Shown here: one piece after another, positions 34,064 through 44,900 of the stretch
Position numbering within the stretch: position 1 is the stretch's first letter
Layout: every line of letters starts with the position of its first letter
Origin: Bacteroidales bacterium
GTDB lineage: Bacteria; Bacteroidota; Bacteroidia; Bacteroidales; UBA932
Length of the DNA: 61,121 bases
Reading direction: 5' to 3'
Assembly: GCA_017961345.1 (NCBI GenBank)
Contig: JAGCXP010000014.1
Location: 1-61,121, forward strand
Notes under the pieces: generated by a model
The model's input: the letters and a program-made list of their open reading frames with translations, nothing else
Databases searched by the model: none
What the model was told of the DNA's origin: nothing
Position numbers and translations under genes: made by a program

Positions 34064-37045
34064 ATGAAACACAACTCCATACTCATTGCCCTGGCGGCCG
34101 TCGCCCTGCTGACGGCCTGTCAGAAGAAAGAATCCGAAAGGGATAAAGTAAATGGCCGCACCATCTCTTCGCTGGAAGTCAGCTATGAGGTGAACGGACA
34201 GGCCGTCAGGTCCCTTTCCTTCTCCCACGACTATAACCTCTGCACCCTCCAGGTCAACCTCAACAACGAAGGGCTTCACTGGGACATAGAGTCTGACCGC
34301 GACTGGTGCGTCGTCGTCCCCGGCGACCACCGGGGTTCGGGCGTGGTGAACCTGCAGATCAAGTCCAACGAGAGCTTTGATGCCCGTGACGGTGACGATG
34401 CGGCGACACTGACCTTTACCGCCGGTGATTTCCGCGGCTTCCGGATGACCGTCGACCAGAAGGCGGCCACCTTCCTCTTCAGCCAGCCCTATTTTGTCAC
34501 AGGCAAGGCCGGAGCGGCTCCCACGGTCAACGTGACCACCCTGGCCAGCACCGACTGGGATTTCGAGAGCGACGTCGACTGGCTCACCGTCACCGACGGT
34601 GCCGCCTCCGTCATCGGCGAGCAGAAAGTCAAGACGCTGACGCTCACCGCCGCGGAAAATACCGAAGACTCCCGCCTGGCTACGGTGACGCTTTCTTCCG
34701 ACGGAGAAAAGGATTACCTTCGCCTCTGGCAGTTCGGCACCGAACTGAATTATGAGGCGGGAGAAATCTTCTTCCCCAAGGATGAAATCGCCTCTTTCAA
34801 CATCGTTGTTCCCCGCAACCAGATTGCCAAGACCAACCTGCCCGAATTTGCCATCTACCGCGCGATCCGGGTCGATGACGTCCTCGACCGCCTGACCTTC
34901 TCCATTGCGGACAATCTCAGCGACTGCGGCGCTCCCCGCCACGTTCCCATCAGCTTCACGCTGTCCAACAACACGGCGACCAATGTGGCGCTGCCCACCA
35001 TGACCCAGGACTTCAAGCCCGCCGGAGGACTGATGACGGCGGAAGGCCTGAAACTCTTCGCCCAGAAGGTAGCGGCCGGCGAGCCGACGACGGACTGGCA
35101 GAAAGACGGCTGGGTGACAATGCTCCAGGATATCGACATGAACGGTGTGACGGACTGGCAGGGCATCGGCACCGCCGCCCATCCCTTCACCGGGAAATTC
35201 GACGGCAAAGGTTTCTCCATCCTGAAACTCAACGCCGCCCATGGCCTCTTCAACTACTGCCAGGGCGCTGATGCCAGTTCGACGGTCATCATCAAGAATG
35301 TCACGCTGAACGACAAATGCAAATTCTACTGCTCGATGGACGACTGGGAGAACGACGCCTGCTTCGGCGCCATCGCCGCGCAGGCCGTGAACACCCAGTT
35401 TATCGACTGTTCCAGCTATGCCGATATCGATTTCGAAGGCAACAGCAGCGATGATTCTCCCGCATTCATCGGCGGCATCCTCGGCAAGGGCGGTGAAGGC
35501 GTCTCCGTGCAGAAATGTACGTTCTCGAACGGCAAGATCACTTTCGCCGCCTCCGGAGAACAGGCTTATGTCGGCGGCATCGCCGGCTATTCCCCCTCCG
35601 CCGTCGGTTGTACGATGAACGGCAACGTGACGACGACCGAAACGTTCTCAGACTTTTATGTTGCCGGCATCACGACGCTGATCGACGGGAACAGCGACAT
35701 CTTTGGCAACAGCTTCGGCGGCACGGTGTCCGTCGCCGGCAGCAGTCTCGATATCTTTGCCGGCGGCCTCTACGCTGCAACCAAGAACGGTACCGAGCGC
35801 AGTTTCAACGCCGCTTCGGATATGTCCTCACTGACCGGTACGGTCGAAGTTGTCTCCCACAAGGATGACGATACCTCGATGATCTATGCCGGTGGGTTCA
35901 TCGGCTATGTCGCCCCCACGTCCAAACTTAGCTTCACCGGTTACGACACCGCCGCCAAGGTCATTTTCGACGATTCCGTCTGGCGTGAAGCGAAATGCTG
36001 CGCCCTGGGCGGAGTGATCGGCGGCTGCTCGCTGGATGTCAAGGCGAAAGAGTTGACATTCGAGAACATCACAATCAACGGCGGAATGGTTTCCTTCAAG
36101 TTCCAACAACATCCGGAAGTCACCGCTTCCAACCGTCCGGAGGCCCGCAAGGGTTATTACGGCGGCATCGCCGGCTACTGCTATGCACCGACCACCTTCA
36201 CCGGCTGCCACAACCGGGGCGAAGTCGGCAGCATCGTATCCGGCTCCTACTGGAATGCGTGTAAGAAACAGGAGAGCAGCCTCCATTACGCGGGCGGCAT
36301 CGCCGGCTGCATCGAGGGCGGAAATGCAACCCTTACCTCCTGCACCAACGAGTCGACCGTCACCAATTGTTTCTGGGTCAACCAGTCCTACGCTACCTGT
36401 ATCGGCAGCAACCTCGGCATCCACACCGGCGGCATCCTGGGAGGTTTCCAACTTCCTTCCGGCAGCTTTACGCTGACGATGACCTCCTGCGACAACACGG
36501 CCAGTGTCGAGGGCCTTCGTGGCGCTGCCGGCGGCATCATCGGTTTCTGCCGGAACGCGACGATTACCGGTTGCAACAACTCCGGAAAGGCCTACGCCTC
36601 CACCACCTGGACGAGCAACATCGCCGCCCACGTGGGAGGTATTGCCGGTACGGTCATCAATACGAGCCTGACGGAGTGCAAGGCCAAGACCACGCTTCGT
36701 TCCTCCCGGACCGGTTCGTCCGATTACGCCTCCAGCGGCGGTATTCTGGGACGGGCCTTCGGCGACGATGCCATCACGCTGCTCAGATGCTACTATTATG
36801 GCAACAGCATCTGTATTCCCGCCAACAACGGAGATCTGTACCCCGGCGGACTGGTCGGCTCCGGTACGGCCAACACGACCATGACGGATTGCCAGTACGG
36901 CGGCTCTGTCACCAAACGCAACAAGGCGGACAACGCCGATGACTGGACCAAGGTGATCACCACCAACAACCTCGATCAGTATTTCTCCGGAAACGGGACG
37001 GGCACTGCGACCGGCACCCAGCTTTCGGACGGCAATTTCTTTTAA
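34064..37045 (+). CDS. Surface lipoprotein with BACON-like and GLUG beta-helix domains
   Basis: A 993-aa lipoprotein (MKHNSILIALAAVALLTAC, Cys19, followed by QKKESERD, consistent with surface export). Residues about 30-240 form two BACON-like beta-sandwiches (WDIESDRDWCVVVPGD...; WDFESDVDWLTVTDG). From about 350 onward there are GLUG-type repeats: GGILGKGGEG, GGIAGYSPSAVGCTMNGNV, GGIAGYCYAPTTFTGCHNRG, GGIIGFCRNATITGCNNSG, predicted to stack as a right-handed beta-helix with a Cys in many turns. BACON domains usually bind glycans or mucin, so this is likely the surface binding protein of the SusCD operon. Start at ATG 34064, 2 bp after susD. Confidence 0.85.
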   Translation: MKHNSILIALAAVALLTACQKKESERDKVNGRTISSLEVSYEVNGQAVRSLSFSHDYNLCTLQVNLNNEGLHWDIESDRDWCVVVPGDHRGSGVVNLQIKSNESFDARDGDDAATLTFTAGDFRGFRMTVDQKAATFLFSQPYFVTGKAGAAPTVNVTTLASTDWDFESDVDWLTVTDGAASVIGEQKVKTLTLTAAENTEDSRLATVTLSSDGEKDYLRLWQFGTELNYEAGEIFFPKDEIASFNIVVPRNQIAKTNLPEFAIYRAIRVDDVLDRLTFSIADNLSDCGAPRHVPISFTLSNNTATNVALPTMTQDFKPAGGLMTAEGLKLFAQKVAAGEPTTDWQKDGWVTMLQDIDMNGVTDWQGIGTAAHPFTGKFDGKGFSILKLNAAHGLFNYCQGADASSTVIIKNVTLNDKCKFYCSMDDWENDACFGAIAAQAVNTQFIDCSSYADIDFEGNSSDDSPAFIGGILGKGGEGVSVQKCTFSNGKITFAASGEQAYVGGIAGYSPSAVGCTMNGNVTTTETFSDFYVAGITTLIDGNSDIFGNSFGGTVSVAGSSLDIFAGGLYAATKNGTERSFNAASDMSSLTGTVEVVSHKDDDTSMIYAGGFIGYVAPTSKLSFTGYDTAAKVIFDDSVWREAKCCALGGVIGGCSLDVKAKELTFENITINGGMVSFKFQQHPEVTASNRPEARKGYYGGIAGYCYAPTTFTGCHNRGEVGSIVSGSYWNACKKQESSLHYAGGIAGCIEGGNATLTSCTNESTVTNCFWVNQSYATCIGSNLGIHTGGILGGFQLPSGSFTLTMTSCDNTASVEGLRGAAGGIIGFCRNATITGCNNSGKAYASTTWTSNIAAHVGGIAGTVINTSLTECKAKTTLRSSRTGSSDYASSGGILGRAFGDDAITLLRCYYYGNSICIPANNGDLYPGGLVGSGTANTTMTDCQYGGSVTKRNKADNADDWTKVITTNNLDQYFSGNGTGTATGTQLSDGNFF

Positions 37046-37060
37046 CAGTAGCAAAGTGAT

Positions 37061-38770
37061 ATGATGAAACGCATTGCTTTTCTTCTTCTGCTGACCCTTC
37101 TGCCCTTCTCCTCCTGCAAAAAGGAGGAAGAAGGCGGCGGTGGCGGCGGTGGCGTGACGCCCCGCGAAGTGACGGTTACCGGCTGCGTCAAGGGCAGCGA
37201 CAACACCCCCATTGCGGGCGTCGTCGTCTCCGACGGCATCTATTGCACGAAGACCGACGAGCAGGGCAACTATGCCCTCGGGGCCGATCTTTCCAAGGCC
37301 GACTTTGTCTTTGTCAGTACGCCTCCCGATTGGGCGGCACCGAAGAAGAACGGCCATGCCATCTTCTGGAAAAAGCTTGCGGACTACACCAAGACCGGCG
37401 GCAAATACACGGGCGTCGACTTTACGCTGAACCGGATTTCCAACCCGGACCGCTTTACGATCTTCATCTACGGAGATCCCCAGCCCCGTGCCAGGAACCA
37501 GACGACGGACAACTATGCCTACGCCTCCCTGGATGCCTGTGAGGATATGTACAAGGATATGAAGGAGTATGCCGCCACTCTGACGGGCCGCCCCATTTAC
37601 GGCATCGGCCTGGGCGACATCGTCCATCAGAAAATCTCCCTGCTGACCGACTACCTCAACGGGATGAAGACCACCGGCATTACCACCTACAACGTCATCG
37701 GCAACCACGACCAGGGGCACACGATGGGCATGACCGACCCCGAGGCGTCCAAGGCCTTTGAAGAGAAGATGGGCCCCACCAACTACTCCTTCAACCTCGG
37801 CAACCTGCACTTCCTGATGCTGGACAACATGATGGTACAAAGCGGCAAATACAGCGACGAATGTTCGACCGGTCTGACGGACGACATCTGGACCTTCGTA
37901 CAGAACGACCTCTCCTATGTCTCCTCCGACAAGACCATCATGGTTTGCGCCCATTCTCCCATGTTCCGCCTGCTGGAAGGACACGACCGCAGCGGCAAGC
38001 ACCTGGGCGATTTGCGCAACGCCCTGCTTCGTTTCAGTAAAGTCTATGCCTGGGCGGGTCACACCCACGCCTCCTTCAATTACGTGGACTTGAGCGATCC
38101 CAAAATTGAGTCGCACACGCTCGGCCGTGTGACCGGCGCCCTCTGGACCAATGAGTTCATCTGCGAGAACGGTACGCCCCGCGGCTATCTGGTCTTCGAA
38201 TACGACGGCGGAAAAGCCAAGCCCATCAGTTGGAAATTCAAACCCATCTTCTGGCAGACGGGAACGCCCTCCGGCAGTTCGCTTTACGACTATACCTATC
38301 GCGACTGGGATTACAATACTTCGGGCCGCGCCGTAATGAAATCCACCGGCGAGAATCTCTCCGACTCCTACCAGATGCAGGTCTTCAAGCCCGGCACCTA
38401 CGAGGCGAACGACAAGACGGTCTATGCCAATATTTTCCTTTGGGATGAGGCCTGGGACAAGCCGAGATTCCAGTTGGAAGGGGGAACGGCCAGTGTGATG
38501 ACGCGCATGACCGCCTCAAAGTCCACCGACCCCTACTACCTGTACCGCTACTCCAAAGCCGACTGGGAAATCTGCGCCTGGTACGCCTCGAAGTATTCCT
38601 TCCTGAAAACCAATTGGTATGACGACGATGGGAAGGACCCCAGCAACAAAAAGCGCAACTGCACTTCGATTTTCCGTTACACCATCAACTCGACGGCCGC
38701 GCACGGTAGCGGAACCGTCAGTGTGAAGGACCGTTTCGGTAATACCCATACCTCCAGCATCAGCTGGTAA
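37061..38770 (+). CDS. Calcineurin-like phosphoesterase lipoprotein
   Basis: A 569-aa lipoprotein (lipobox FSSC, Cys19, then KKEEE and a run of seven Gly as a flexible linker). Residues 37-75 are the N-terminal regulatory-like beta domain (VTGCVKGSDNTPIAGVVVSD). The metallophosphoesterase core has GDPQ (D139, Q141), GLGDIVH (D186), GNHD (N215, H216), CAHSPMF (H298) and GHTH (H334, H336), a full set of metal ligands. A C-terminal beta domain ends VKDRFGNTHTSSISW. Substrate unknown; this family covers phosphomono- and diesters. It is the fourth gene of the SusCD operon. Confidence 0.93.
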   Translation: MMKRIAFLLLLTLLPFSSCKKEEEGGGGGGGVTPREVTVTGCVKGSDNTPIAGVVVSDGIYCTKTDEQGNYALGADLSKADFVFVSTPPDWAAPKKNGHAIFWKKLADYTKTGGKYTGVDFTLNRISNPDRFTIFIYGDPQPRARNQTTDNYAYASLDACEDMYKDMKEYAATLTGRPIYGIGLGDIVHQKISLLTDYLNGMKTTGITTYNVIGNHDQGHTMGMTDPEASKAFEEKMGPTNYSFNLGNLHFLMLDNMMVQSGKYSDECSTGLTDDIWTFVQNDLSYVSSDKTIMVCAHSPMFRLLEGHDRSGKHLGDLRNALLRFSKVYAWAGHTHASFNYVDLSDPKIESHTLGRVTGALWTNEFICENGTPRGYLVFEYDGGKAKPISWKFKPIFWQTGTPSGSSLYDYTYRDWDYNTSGRAVMKSTGENLSDSYQMQVFKPGTYEANDKTVYANIFLWDEAWDKPRFQLEGGTASVMTRMTASKSTDPYYLYRYSKADWEICAWYASKYSFLKTNWYDDDGKDPSNKKRNCTSIFRYTINSTAAHGSGTVSVKDRFGNTHTSSISW

Positions 38771-38782
38771 AATTTTTTCGTC

Positions 38783-41707
38783 ATGAACCACATAATGACA
38801 CTTTCTCGCCGCCTTTGCGCCCTTGCGCTCGCGGCCTTCCTGCTTGCCCCCCTTTCCGCCCTTGCCGGCGGTATCGGCAGCGCCAAGGACCTGCAGGATT
38901 TCATTGCCGCCTATAACAACGGCGAATCCCTCTCCCCCTGGAGTGAAGGGGACAGCATCGTCGTGCTGACTGCCGACATCGACCTCGGCAAGGTCAAGAA
39001 GATGGCCCAGGTCGAGAGTTTCTCCGGCCGCTTCGACGGTCGCGGCTTCCGTCTCAAGAACTGGAAGAGCGCATCGGCCGGTCTTTTCAAACTGATTGGC
39101 ACGACAGGCACCGTCAGCAACCTTATCATTGACAAGTCCTGCGCGATGAAAGTGAGCAGCAAAGACCGCAAGGAGGGCGACTTCTGCCTGGGCTTTATCG
39201 CCGACATCAATGAGGGCACGATTCAGGCCTGCGTGAACGAAGGAAGCATTGCGCACAAATGCGCTTATGCCGGAAAGAGCGTTTACATCGGCGGCATCGC
39301 CGGCGGCAACCGCTATGTCATCCGCGAATGCCGCAACAGCGGTAAGATTAGCTCCGACGTCTCCGGTGAGTTCAAGGAAGAGGTCAACCACAACGTCGGC
39401 GGCATCACCGGCGGCGCGTTCGCCAAGCCCTACCGCTCCAGCGTCGTCGTCAACTGTGAAAATACTGGGGAAATCTCTGCTGTGAGCAACCTCTTCTTCC
39501 TCTTCGAAGGCGGTATCATCGGCAAGACGAACCGCACCAATGTCAAATACTGCATCAACCGCGGCGCCGTCAAGGGCGACATCCGCGAAGGGGAACCGGA
39601 CGCCAAGACCGAAAAGTCTTCCGTCGGCTCGATCTTCCTCGGCGGCTGCATCGGCCAGGCCAAGGGCGACGTGGTTCGCTGCGACAACTTCGGGGCGGTC
39701 ACGACGCTTGGAGCCGGCGGTGCCGGCATCGGCGGCATCGTGGGTGCGCCCCACGGCGTTCTCGTGATGGTGGACTGCTTCAATTACGGAGATGTCAAGG
39801 CCCAGGGGGAAATGCCCTCCAACGCCGGCGGCATTGCCGGTCAGATTGCCCGTCCCGTCCACGTCCGCGGCTGCGTCAACTACGGAAAGATTGTTTTCGA
39901 CGGCCTTTCCTCCCGCGCCCGCAGCACCGCCGCAGGTATTGTCGGCAACATCAATACGCCCAAGAGCCAGGAGGCCGGCGCCTATGTCAGCCGCTGCATC
40001 AACCACGGCGAGATTTTCGCGGCAGCCGGCGGCAACAAATATGACGCCTCCAACAAGAACGCCATCCACGCGGGCGGCATTGTCGGCTTCGCCGATGTCC
40101 GTCAGGACTACAGGGCCCTTATCGCCGACAACTTCAACGACGGGAAGGTCAGTTGTGAAGGCGGTCGCCGCGGCTCCATCGCGGGCGGCACCTCCGGCGT
40201 GAACGTGACCGGCAGCGCCCCCACCGACTGGGTGACCCTGCTCGACAAACCCGCCGCTGACGGATCCAATGTCTGCGGTAGCGTCAAGACCCACGAAGGC
40301 AAGCCCCTCGAAGGCATCCTGGTCACCGACGGTCTTCAATATGTCAAGACCGGAAAGAACGGCTCCTACAAGATGACCTCCGACCTCTCGCAGACCAGGT
40401 TCATTTACCTCAGCATTCCCAACAACGCCCAGGCCCCGACCCGTGACGGCGTGCCACAGTTCTTCCGCCGCGTACCCCGCTACGCCCAGGCGGTCCAGGC
40501 CGACTTCATCCTCGAGCCCTGCAGCCCCGCGAAGGACTACACCGTCCTCTGGATTGCCGATCCTCAGGTCAAACCCTTCGGCTTCAAGGACGACTTTTCG
40601 ATGGATGTCTGGCACAATCGCGTTGCGCCGGACGCGGAAGCATTCCGCGCTTCGCTGCCCGGCAACGTCTTTTGCATCAACCTCGGCGACCTCGTCTATA
40701 ATGAGATGTCCGCCTGGGAAGACTACCTTGCCGGCGCCGCCAAGATCAAGTGCCCCACCTTCAACGTCATCGGCAATCACGACTACGATCAGTCGAACCT
40801 CTTCGATACCAATCAGGGGAATGTCTTCTTCGAGACCTATGTCGGCCCCGAACATTATTCCTTCGACATCGGCGATATCCACTACATTGTCCTGAACACC
40901 ATCCTCTACGACCGCAAGGACGCCAAGGACAAATATCACTACGGGCTCGAAGACCGCGACTACGAGTGGCTGAAGGCCGACCTCGCCAACGTGCCGCACG
41001 ACAAGGTAGTGATGCCCTGTGCCCACAACAACCTCTTCAAGACGCCCAACTCTTCCCCGAACGGATCCCACGGCGTGTATAACCGTCACTACAAGGACTG
41101 TGTAGAACTCTTCGCCCCCTACAAGGCGGTTTACTCCTGGAACGGCCACTCCCACACCAACTTCTACTACAACTACGCCAACCACTACGGCAAGCCCAAG
41201 GCGGAGGGTGGCACAAAGCACGGCGCCCCCAACATCCAGAGCATTTCAGTCGCCCGTGCGACCGGCGCACTGCGCTTCAACGCCCCCATCGGCGCGGAAG
41301 GCGAGCCCCAGGGCTATATGGTAATGAATGTACGCGACGGCGACAAGGTGGACTGGTATTATAAAGGTGTAGGCAGCGGCCAGAATTATCAGATGCGTGC
41401 CTACGCGCCCGAGACCACCGGAGACGGCACGGTCAAGGTCAATGTCTTCAACTGGTCGGAGGGCTGGAGCGCACCCGAATGGTACGAAGGCGGAAAGAAG
41501 GTCGCCGATATGGAGCTTACCCCCCGCGTCGACTACGCATACAAAGCCCTGTTCGACGACTACCACAACGAAACGAACCGTAAGTACTGCCAGCCGCACG
41601 ACAAGTGCCGCATCTTCTCGGTCACGCCTTCCGCCGGATGCCGGAGCGGACAGATCCGGGTGACAGACCTCTTCGGAAACACCTATTCAACCGACGTAAA
41701 CTGGTAA
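38783..41707 (+). CDS. Fusion of GLUG beta-helix and calcineurin-like phosphoesterase
   Basis: A 974-aa secreted protein with a classical signal (RRLCALALAAFLLAPLSALA), not a lipobox, unlike its neighbours. Residues about 30-480 are GLUG-type repeats (GGIAGGNRYVIRECRNSGKI, GGIVGAPHGVLVMVDCFNYG, GGIAGQIARPVHVRGCVNYG). From about 490 the regulatory-like domain starts (VCGSVKTHEGKPLEGILVTDG) and the phosphoesterase core follows: IADPQVKP (about 590), NLGDLVYNEMS, GNHDYD (about 662), PCAHNN, and NGHSHTNF (GHSH in place of GHTH). It ends VTDLFGNTYSTDVNW like the other two phosphoesterases. It looks like the helix of the 34064 protein joined to the enzyme of the 37061 protein. Start MNHIM or, 4 codons later, MTLSRR. 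Confidence 0.88.
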   Translation: MNHIMTLSRRLCALALAAFLLAPLSALAGGIGSAKDLQDFIAAYNNGESLSPWSEGDSIVVLTADIDLGKVKKMAQVESFSGRFDGRGFRLKNWKSASAGLFKLIGTTGTVSNLIIDKSCAMKVSSKDRKEGDFCLGFIADINEGTIQACVNEGSIAHKCAYAGKSVYIGGIAGGNRYVIRECRNSGKISSDVSGEFKEEVNHNVGGITGGAFAKPYRSSVVVNCENTGEISAVSNLFFLFEGGIIGKTNRTNVKYCINRGAVKGDIREGEPDAKTEKSSVGSIFLGGCIGQAKGDVVRCDNFGAVTTLGAGGAGIGGIVGAPHGVLVMVDCFNYGDVKAQGEMPSNAGGIAGQIARPVHVRGCVNYGKIVFDGLSSRARSTAAGIVGNINTPKSQEAGAYVSRCINHGEIFAAAGGNKYDASNKNAIHAGGIVGFADVRQDYRALIADNFNDGKVSCEGGRRGSIAGGTSGVNVTGSAPTDWVTLLDKPAADGSNVCGSVKTHEGKPLEGILVTDGLQYVKTGKNGSYKMTSDLSQTRFIYLSIPNNAQAPTRDGVPQFFRRVPRYAQAVQADFILEPCSPAKDYTVLWIADPQVKPFGFKDDFSMDVWHNRVAPDAEAFRASLPGNVFCINLGDLVYNEMSAWEDYLAGAAKIKCPTFNVIGNHDYDQSNLFDTNQGNVFFETYVGPEHYSFDIGDIHYIVLNTILYDRKDAKDKYHYGLEDRDYEWLKADLANVPHDKVVMPCAHNNLFKTPNSSPNGSHGVYNRHYKDCVELFAPYKAVYSWNGHSHTNFYYNYANHYGKPKAEGGTKHGAPNIQSISVARATGALRFNAPIGAEGEPQGYMVMNVRDGDKVDWYYKGVGSGQNYQMRAYAPETTGDGTVKVNVFNWSEGWSAPEWYEGGKKVADMELTPRVDYAYKALFDDYHNETNRKYCQPHDKCRIFSVTPSAGCRSGQIRVTDLFGNTYSTDVNW

Positions 41708-41713
41708 AAATCG

Positions 41714-41746
41714 GAAGCCGGAGCGTCGTTCTCCGGCTTCTTTTTT
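41714..41746 (+). terminator. Terminator of the SusCD-phosphoesterase operon
   Basis: Perfect 10-bp stem gaagccggag / ctccggcttc with a 7-nt loop and six T, 6 bp after the last stop. Confidence 0.93.
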
Positions 41747-41777
41747 ACTACTATAACCCTATAAATTAAGGCGGGAA

Positions 41778-41809
41778 TTTGCATATTTCAACTACTTTTT
41801 ATACCTTTG
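41778..41809 (+). promoter_or_regulatory. Promoter of the first peptide-lipoprotein pair
   Basis: TTTG at 41778-41781, 20-nt spacer, TACCTTTG at 41802-41809: an ideal Bacteroidota promoter, 22 nt before the peptide ATG at 41832. Confidence 0.75.
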
Positions 41810-41831
41810 CCGCCGTTTTAAAAGTGAAGAC

Positions 41832-41987
41832 ATGAAAAAGACGTTCACAAACCAATTCTGCGGGGTTTCTTTCTATGAAACTCCCGCTTGTCTTGAATTC
41901 TGCTTCAAGACTTCCGGACCCTTCCAGGCCAGTGCCGCAGGTGTCCAGATCGACCCCATTGTTGAAGAAAATCTTGACTGGGACTAA
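41832..41987 (+). CDS. 51-aa peptide preceding a large lipoprotein (YETPA family)
   Basis: Sequence begins MKKTFTNQFCGVSFYETPAC and ends VEENLDWD. It has a basic start, a central YETPAxL motif, three Cys (positions 10, 20, 24) and an acidic tail. No signal peptide. The stop is 3 bp before the ATG of the 1232-aa lipoprotein, and the only good promoter is upstream of the peptide, so the two are co-transcribed. A second member precedes the lipoprotein at 50303 (MKKTVT..., YETPAFL, ...YELDW), which argues that it is a real gene. Short peptides of this general shape recur beside surface-protein genes in Bacteroidales but I know of no function. Confidence 0.72.
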   Translation: MKKTFTNQFCGVSFYETPACLEFCFKTSGPFQASAAGVQIDPIVEENLDWD

Positions 41988-41990
41988 ACT

Positions 41991-44900
41991 ATGAAAAAGT
42001 ATTCCTTCCTCCTGCTTGCGGCAATGGGATTGCTGGCAAGCTGCGCCAAAGAAGTGGCGGTCGACTCCGACACCGCCCAGTCCAAAGGCAAGACCGTCAT
42101 CTCCGTCAGCATGCCCGCAGACGAGAGCCTCAAAACCTACCTGGGTGACAAAGACGCCCAGAACAAACGTCCGGTTTATTGGTCCGACGGCGACGACATC
42201 AGCTGCAACGGCGTCGCGTCCGAAGCGCTCTCCGACGTCGAAGAGGGCCAGTCTTCCGCCTCGTTCACCTTTGAAGGCCTGCTGTACACCCCTTATAAGA
42301 TTGCTTACCCCGCCAGCATCTGGACGGACGCCACGCATGTGACGCTCCCCGCCCAGCAGACTTATGCTGAGGGCAACATCTCTGACGGACAGCTTCCCAT
42401 GGCCGGCTACGGAGCAGCCATCAACAGCATTCAGCTCAGCCACCTCTGCGCCATCGTCAAGGTGTCTATCAAGCGCGCCAGCGGCGAAGGCGCCGACAAG
42501 GACAAAATCCAAGTTGTATATTTTAAAGGAAAGAACGACGAGCAGGTCAGCGGCACCTTTGCCATCGACTACGCCGCCACCTCTTCCCTGACCCCGGCTA
42601 CCGCCACCACAGCCTCGGCCAAAACGGTGTTCATCAACGGCAAGCTCGCCACCTCTACGGAAACCGCCCTCGTGTATCATCTCGTCGTTCCCGCCCGCAC
42701 CTACGCGAACGGTTTCGACATCATCGTGCGCGACGAGAACAACCACGAAATGGTCAAGAGCAAAGCTTCCTCCGTCACCCTCGCTCCCGGCGCCCTCTAT
42801 GATCTTCCCGAGCTCGAGTTCGTCCCGACGACCACCCATGTCGACGTCGAGATTGCCAACGCCGGCGACCTGGTGGATTTCGCCGAGAACTACGTCAGCG
42901 AATATTACGATCTCGGCAGCAGCCTGGTCGTGAATGTCACCTCCGACATCAGCTTCGACGCCGCTTCCTCCGCGGCCTTCAATGCCACGGGCGGAATCGG
43001 AGACCAGGCTGGTTCTCTTTATTTCAACGGCAGTTTCAATGGAAACAACCATACCATCAGCGGCCTGACGGCCACTGCGCCTCTGTTCGAGGCCATCGGC
43101 GGCGGCGGAACGGTCAAAAACCTGACCCTCGACAACAGCTGCTCCTTCACGTTCACCCACGCAAACGACTCTGAAGGGATGTTCGGCTCTGTGGCCGGCT
43201 ATCATAAAGGAACCATCGACCATGTGGCCGTCGCAGCCGACATCGCCCTGGACGCCGTCGCCGATGTAACCTATATGACTTCCCTCGGGGGCCTGGTCGG
43301 CCGCGCCACGACGGGCACCACCGAGAATTCCGAGTATTCCGGCCTTATTTCCACGCCCGCCGGCTTTACCGGCACAGGCAAGCTCATCATCGGAGGCCTG
43401 GTGGGTCGCTTCTCCAACAACGGCGGTGTCAGCGATTCCTATTTCAAGGGTGCCATCACCAACGCCGCCCAGATCACCTCAACCGACGAGAACAATCCTT
43501 ATCTCATTATCGGCGGTGTTGCCGGCCTTGTTGACGGCGGCGCCAGCGTCACATCCTGCTCCACGACTGCGGATCATGCCGACGAGGCCAGCGCTTATTC
43601 CGATTTTAGCGGGAAAATCGTCAACAAGACATCCGTCGCATATCATTCCGCCCTGGGTGGCATCGTAGGTGAACTGAACAACGGCACGGTTTCTTCCTGT
43701 GAGAATGCCGCCACCATTGCCCTCACCATTTACAGGAACGATGACAACTGCCGTTTTATGAAAACGGGTGGTATCGTCGGCAAGAACAATGCGGACGGCA
43801 GCATTACCGGATGTACAAATAACGGAAGCGTCCAGCACCGTTCCAATCCCAAATACCAGTTGCTGGGCGGTATTGCCGGTTACAACGAGGGCACGATTTC
43901 CGACTGTACCAACAATGCCGTTGTCAACCAAATGACATCCGGGCAGAGCGTCAAAGCGGGCCGCTATGTATATTTGGGCGGTATTATTGGAGAAAACAAA
44001 GCCGACAATAAGGTTTCGAATGTCCACAACACGGCGAATGTTGAAATCTCCTCCATGGAAGACAACGCCAACTCTAAAGAATATATAGGGGGTGTCATCG
44101 GTTTCAATAAAGGCATTGTTGTCGGTGGAGACACCAAAGATGTTACGAATTCCGGTCAAGTCTATCATTCTCCTGCTTTCACCAATCAGTTCGCCGGTTA
44201 TTATGTCGGCGGCATCGCAGGCCTTACCACGGCAGCTGTCAAAAATGCCAAAAATACCGGACGTCCTTATTTCCGTTGGAATAGTTCTTCCAATGGCGTA
44301 AGCAATGTGCACATCGGCGGCATCGCCGGCAAGGCCGAGGGCGCTGCCGGTACAATCGAGAACTGCGAGAATACCGTGGACCCCGGCATCTCCAACTCTG
44401 CGCAGGTTTACCTTTACCTGCCTGGAAACGCGTCTTATTCCAACAACTTTGTCGGGGGCATCGTCGGACTCAGCGAGGCGACCAACCCGGTCAAGGACTG
44501 CACCAACGGCGGAGAGGTCCGCACGGCGGCGGGTGCCAGCACGACTCCTGTCACAGGCATTATGATGGGCGGTATCATCGGCAAGATGACCGGCTCCGGA
44601 GAAGTCAACAATGCGGACAACAGCGGTCGCGTGCGCATTAATTTCGCCGTGGCAGAAGAGGGTCATAGCGGTAACTACCTCGGCGGTATTGCCGGCTATA
44701 TTACCAATGCTTCTACCGTCACCGTTACCGGTTGTGACAACAGCGGCCAGGTCGACATCAGCTGCGGAGCCGGCCTCGTGCAGGACTGCATCGTTTCCGG
44801 CGTCGTGGGCAGGATGGACGCCCCCGGTTCTATCGCGGGCAGCCGCAACAACGGCGGCACCATTCAAATGTCCATAACCGCAAACAGCGTTGGTCCCAAG

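Noticed and set aside
41832..41987. The Cys-containing 51-aa peptide as a RiPP precursor
   Set aside because: No modifying enzyme, protease or exporter gene is nearby, and its sister peptide at 50143 has no Cys.
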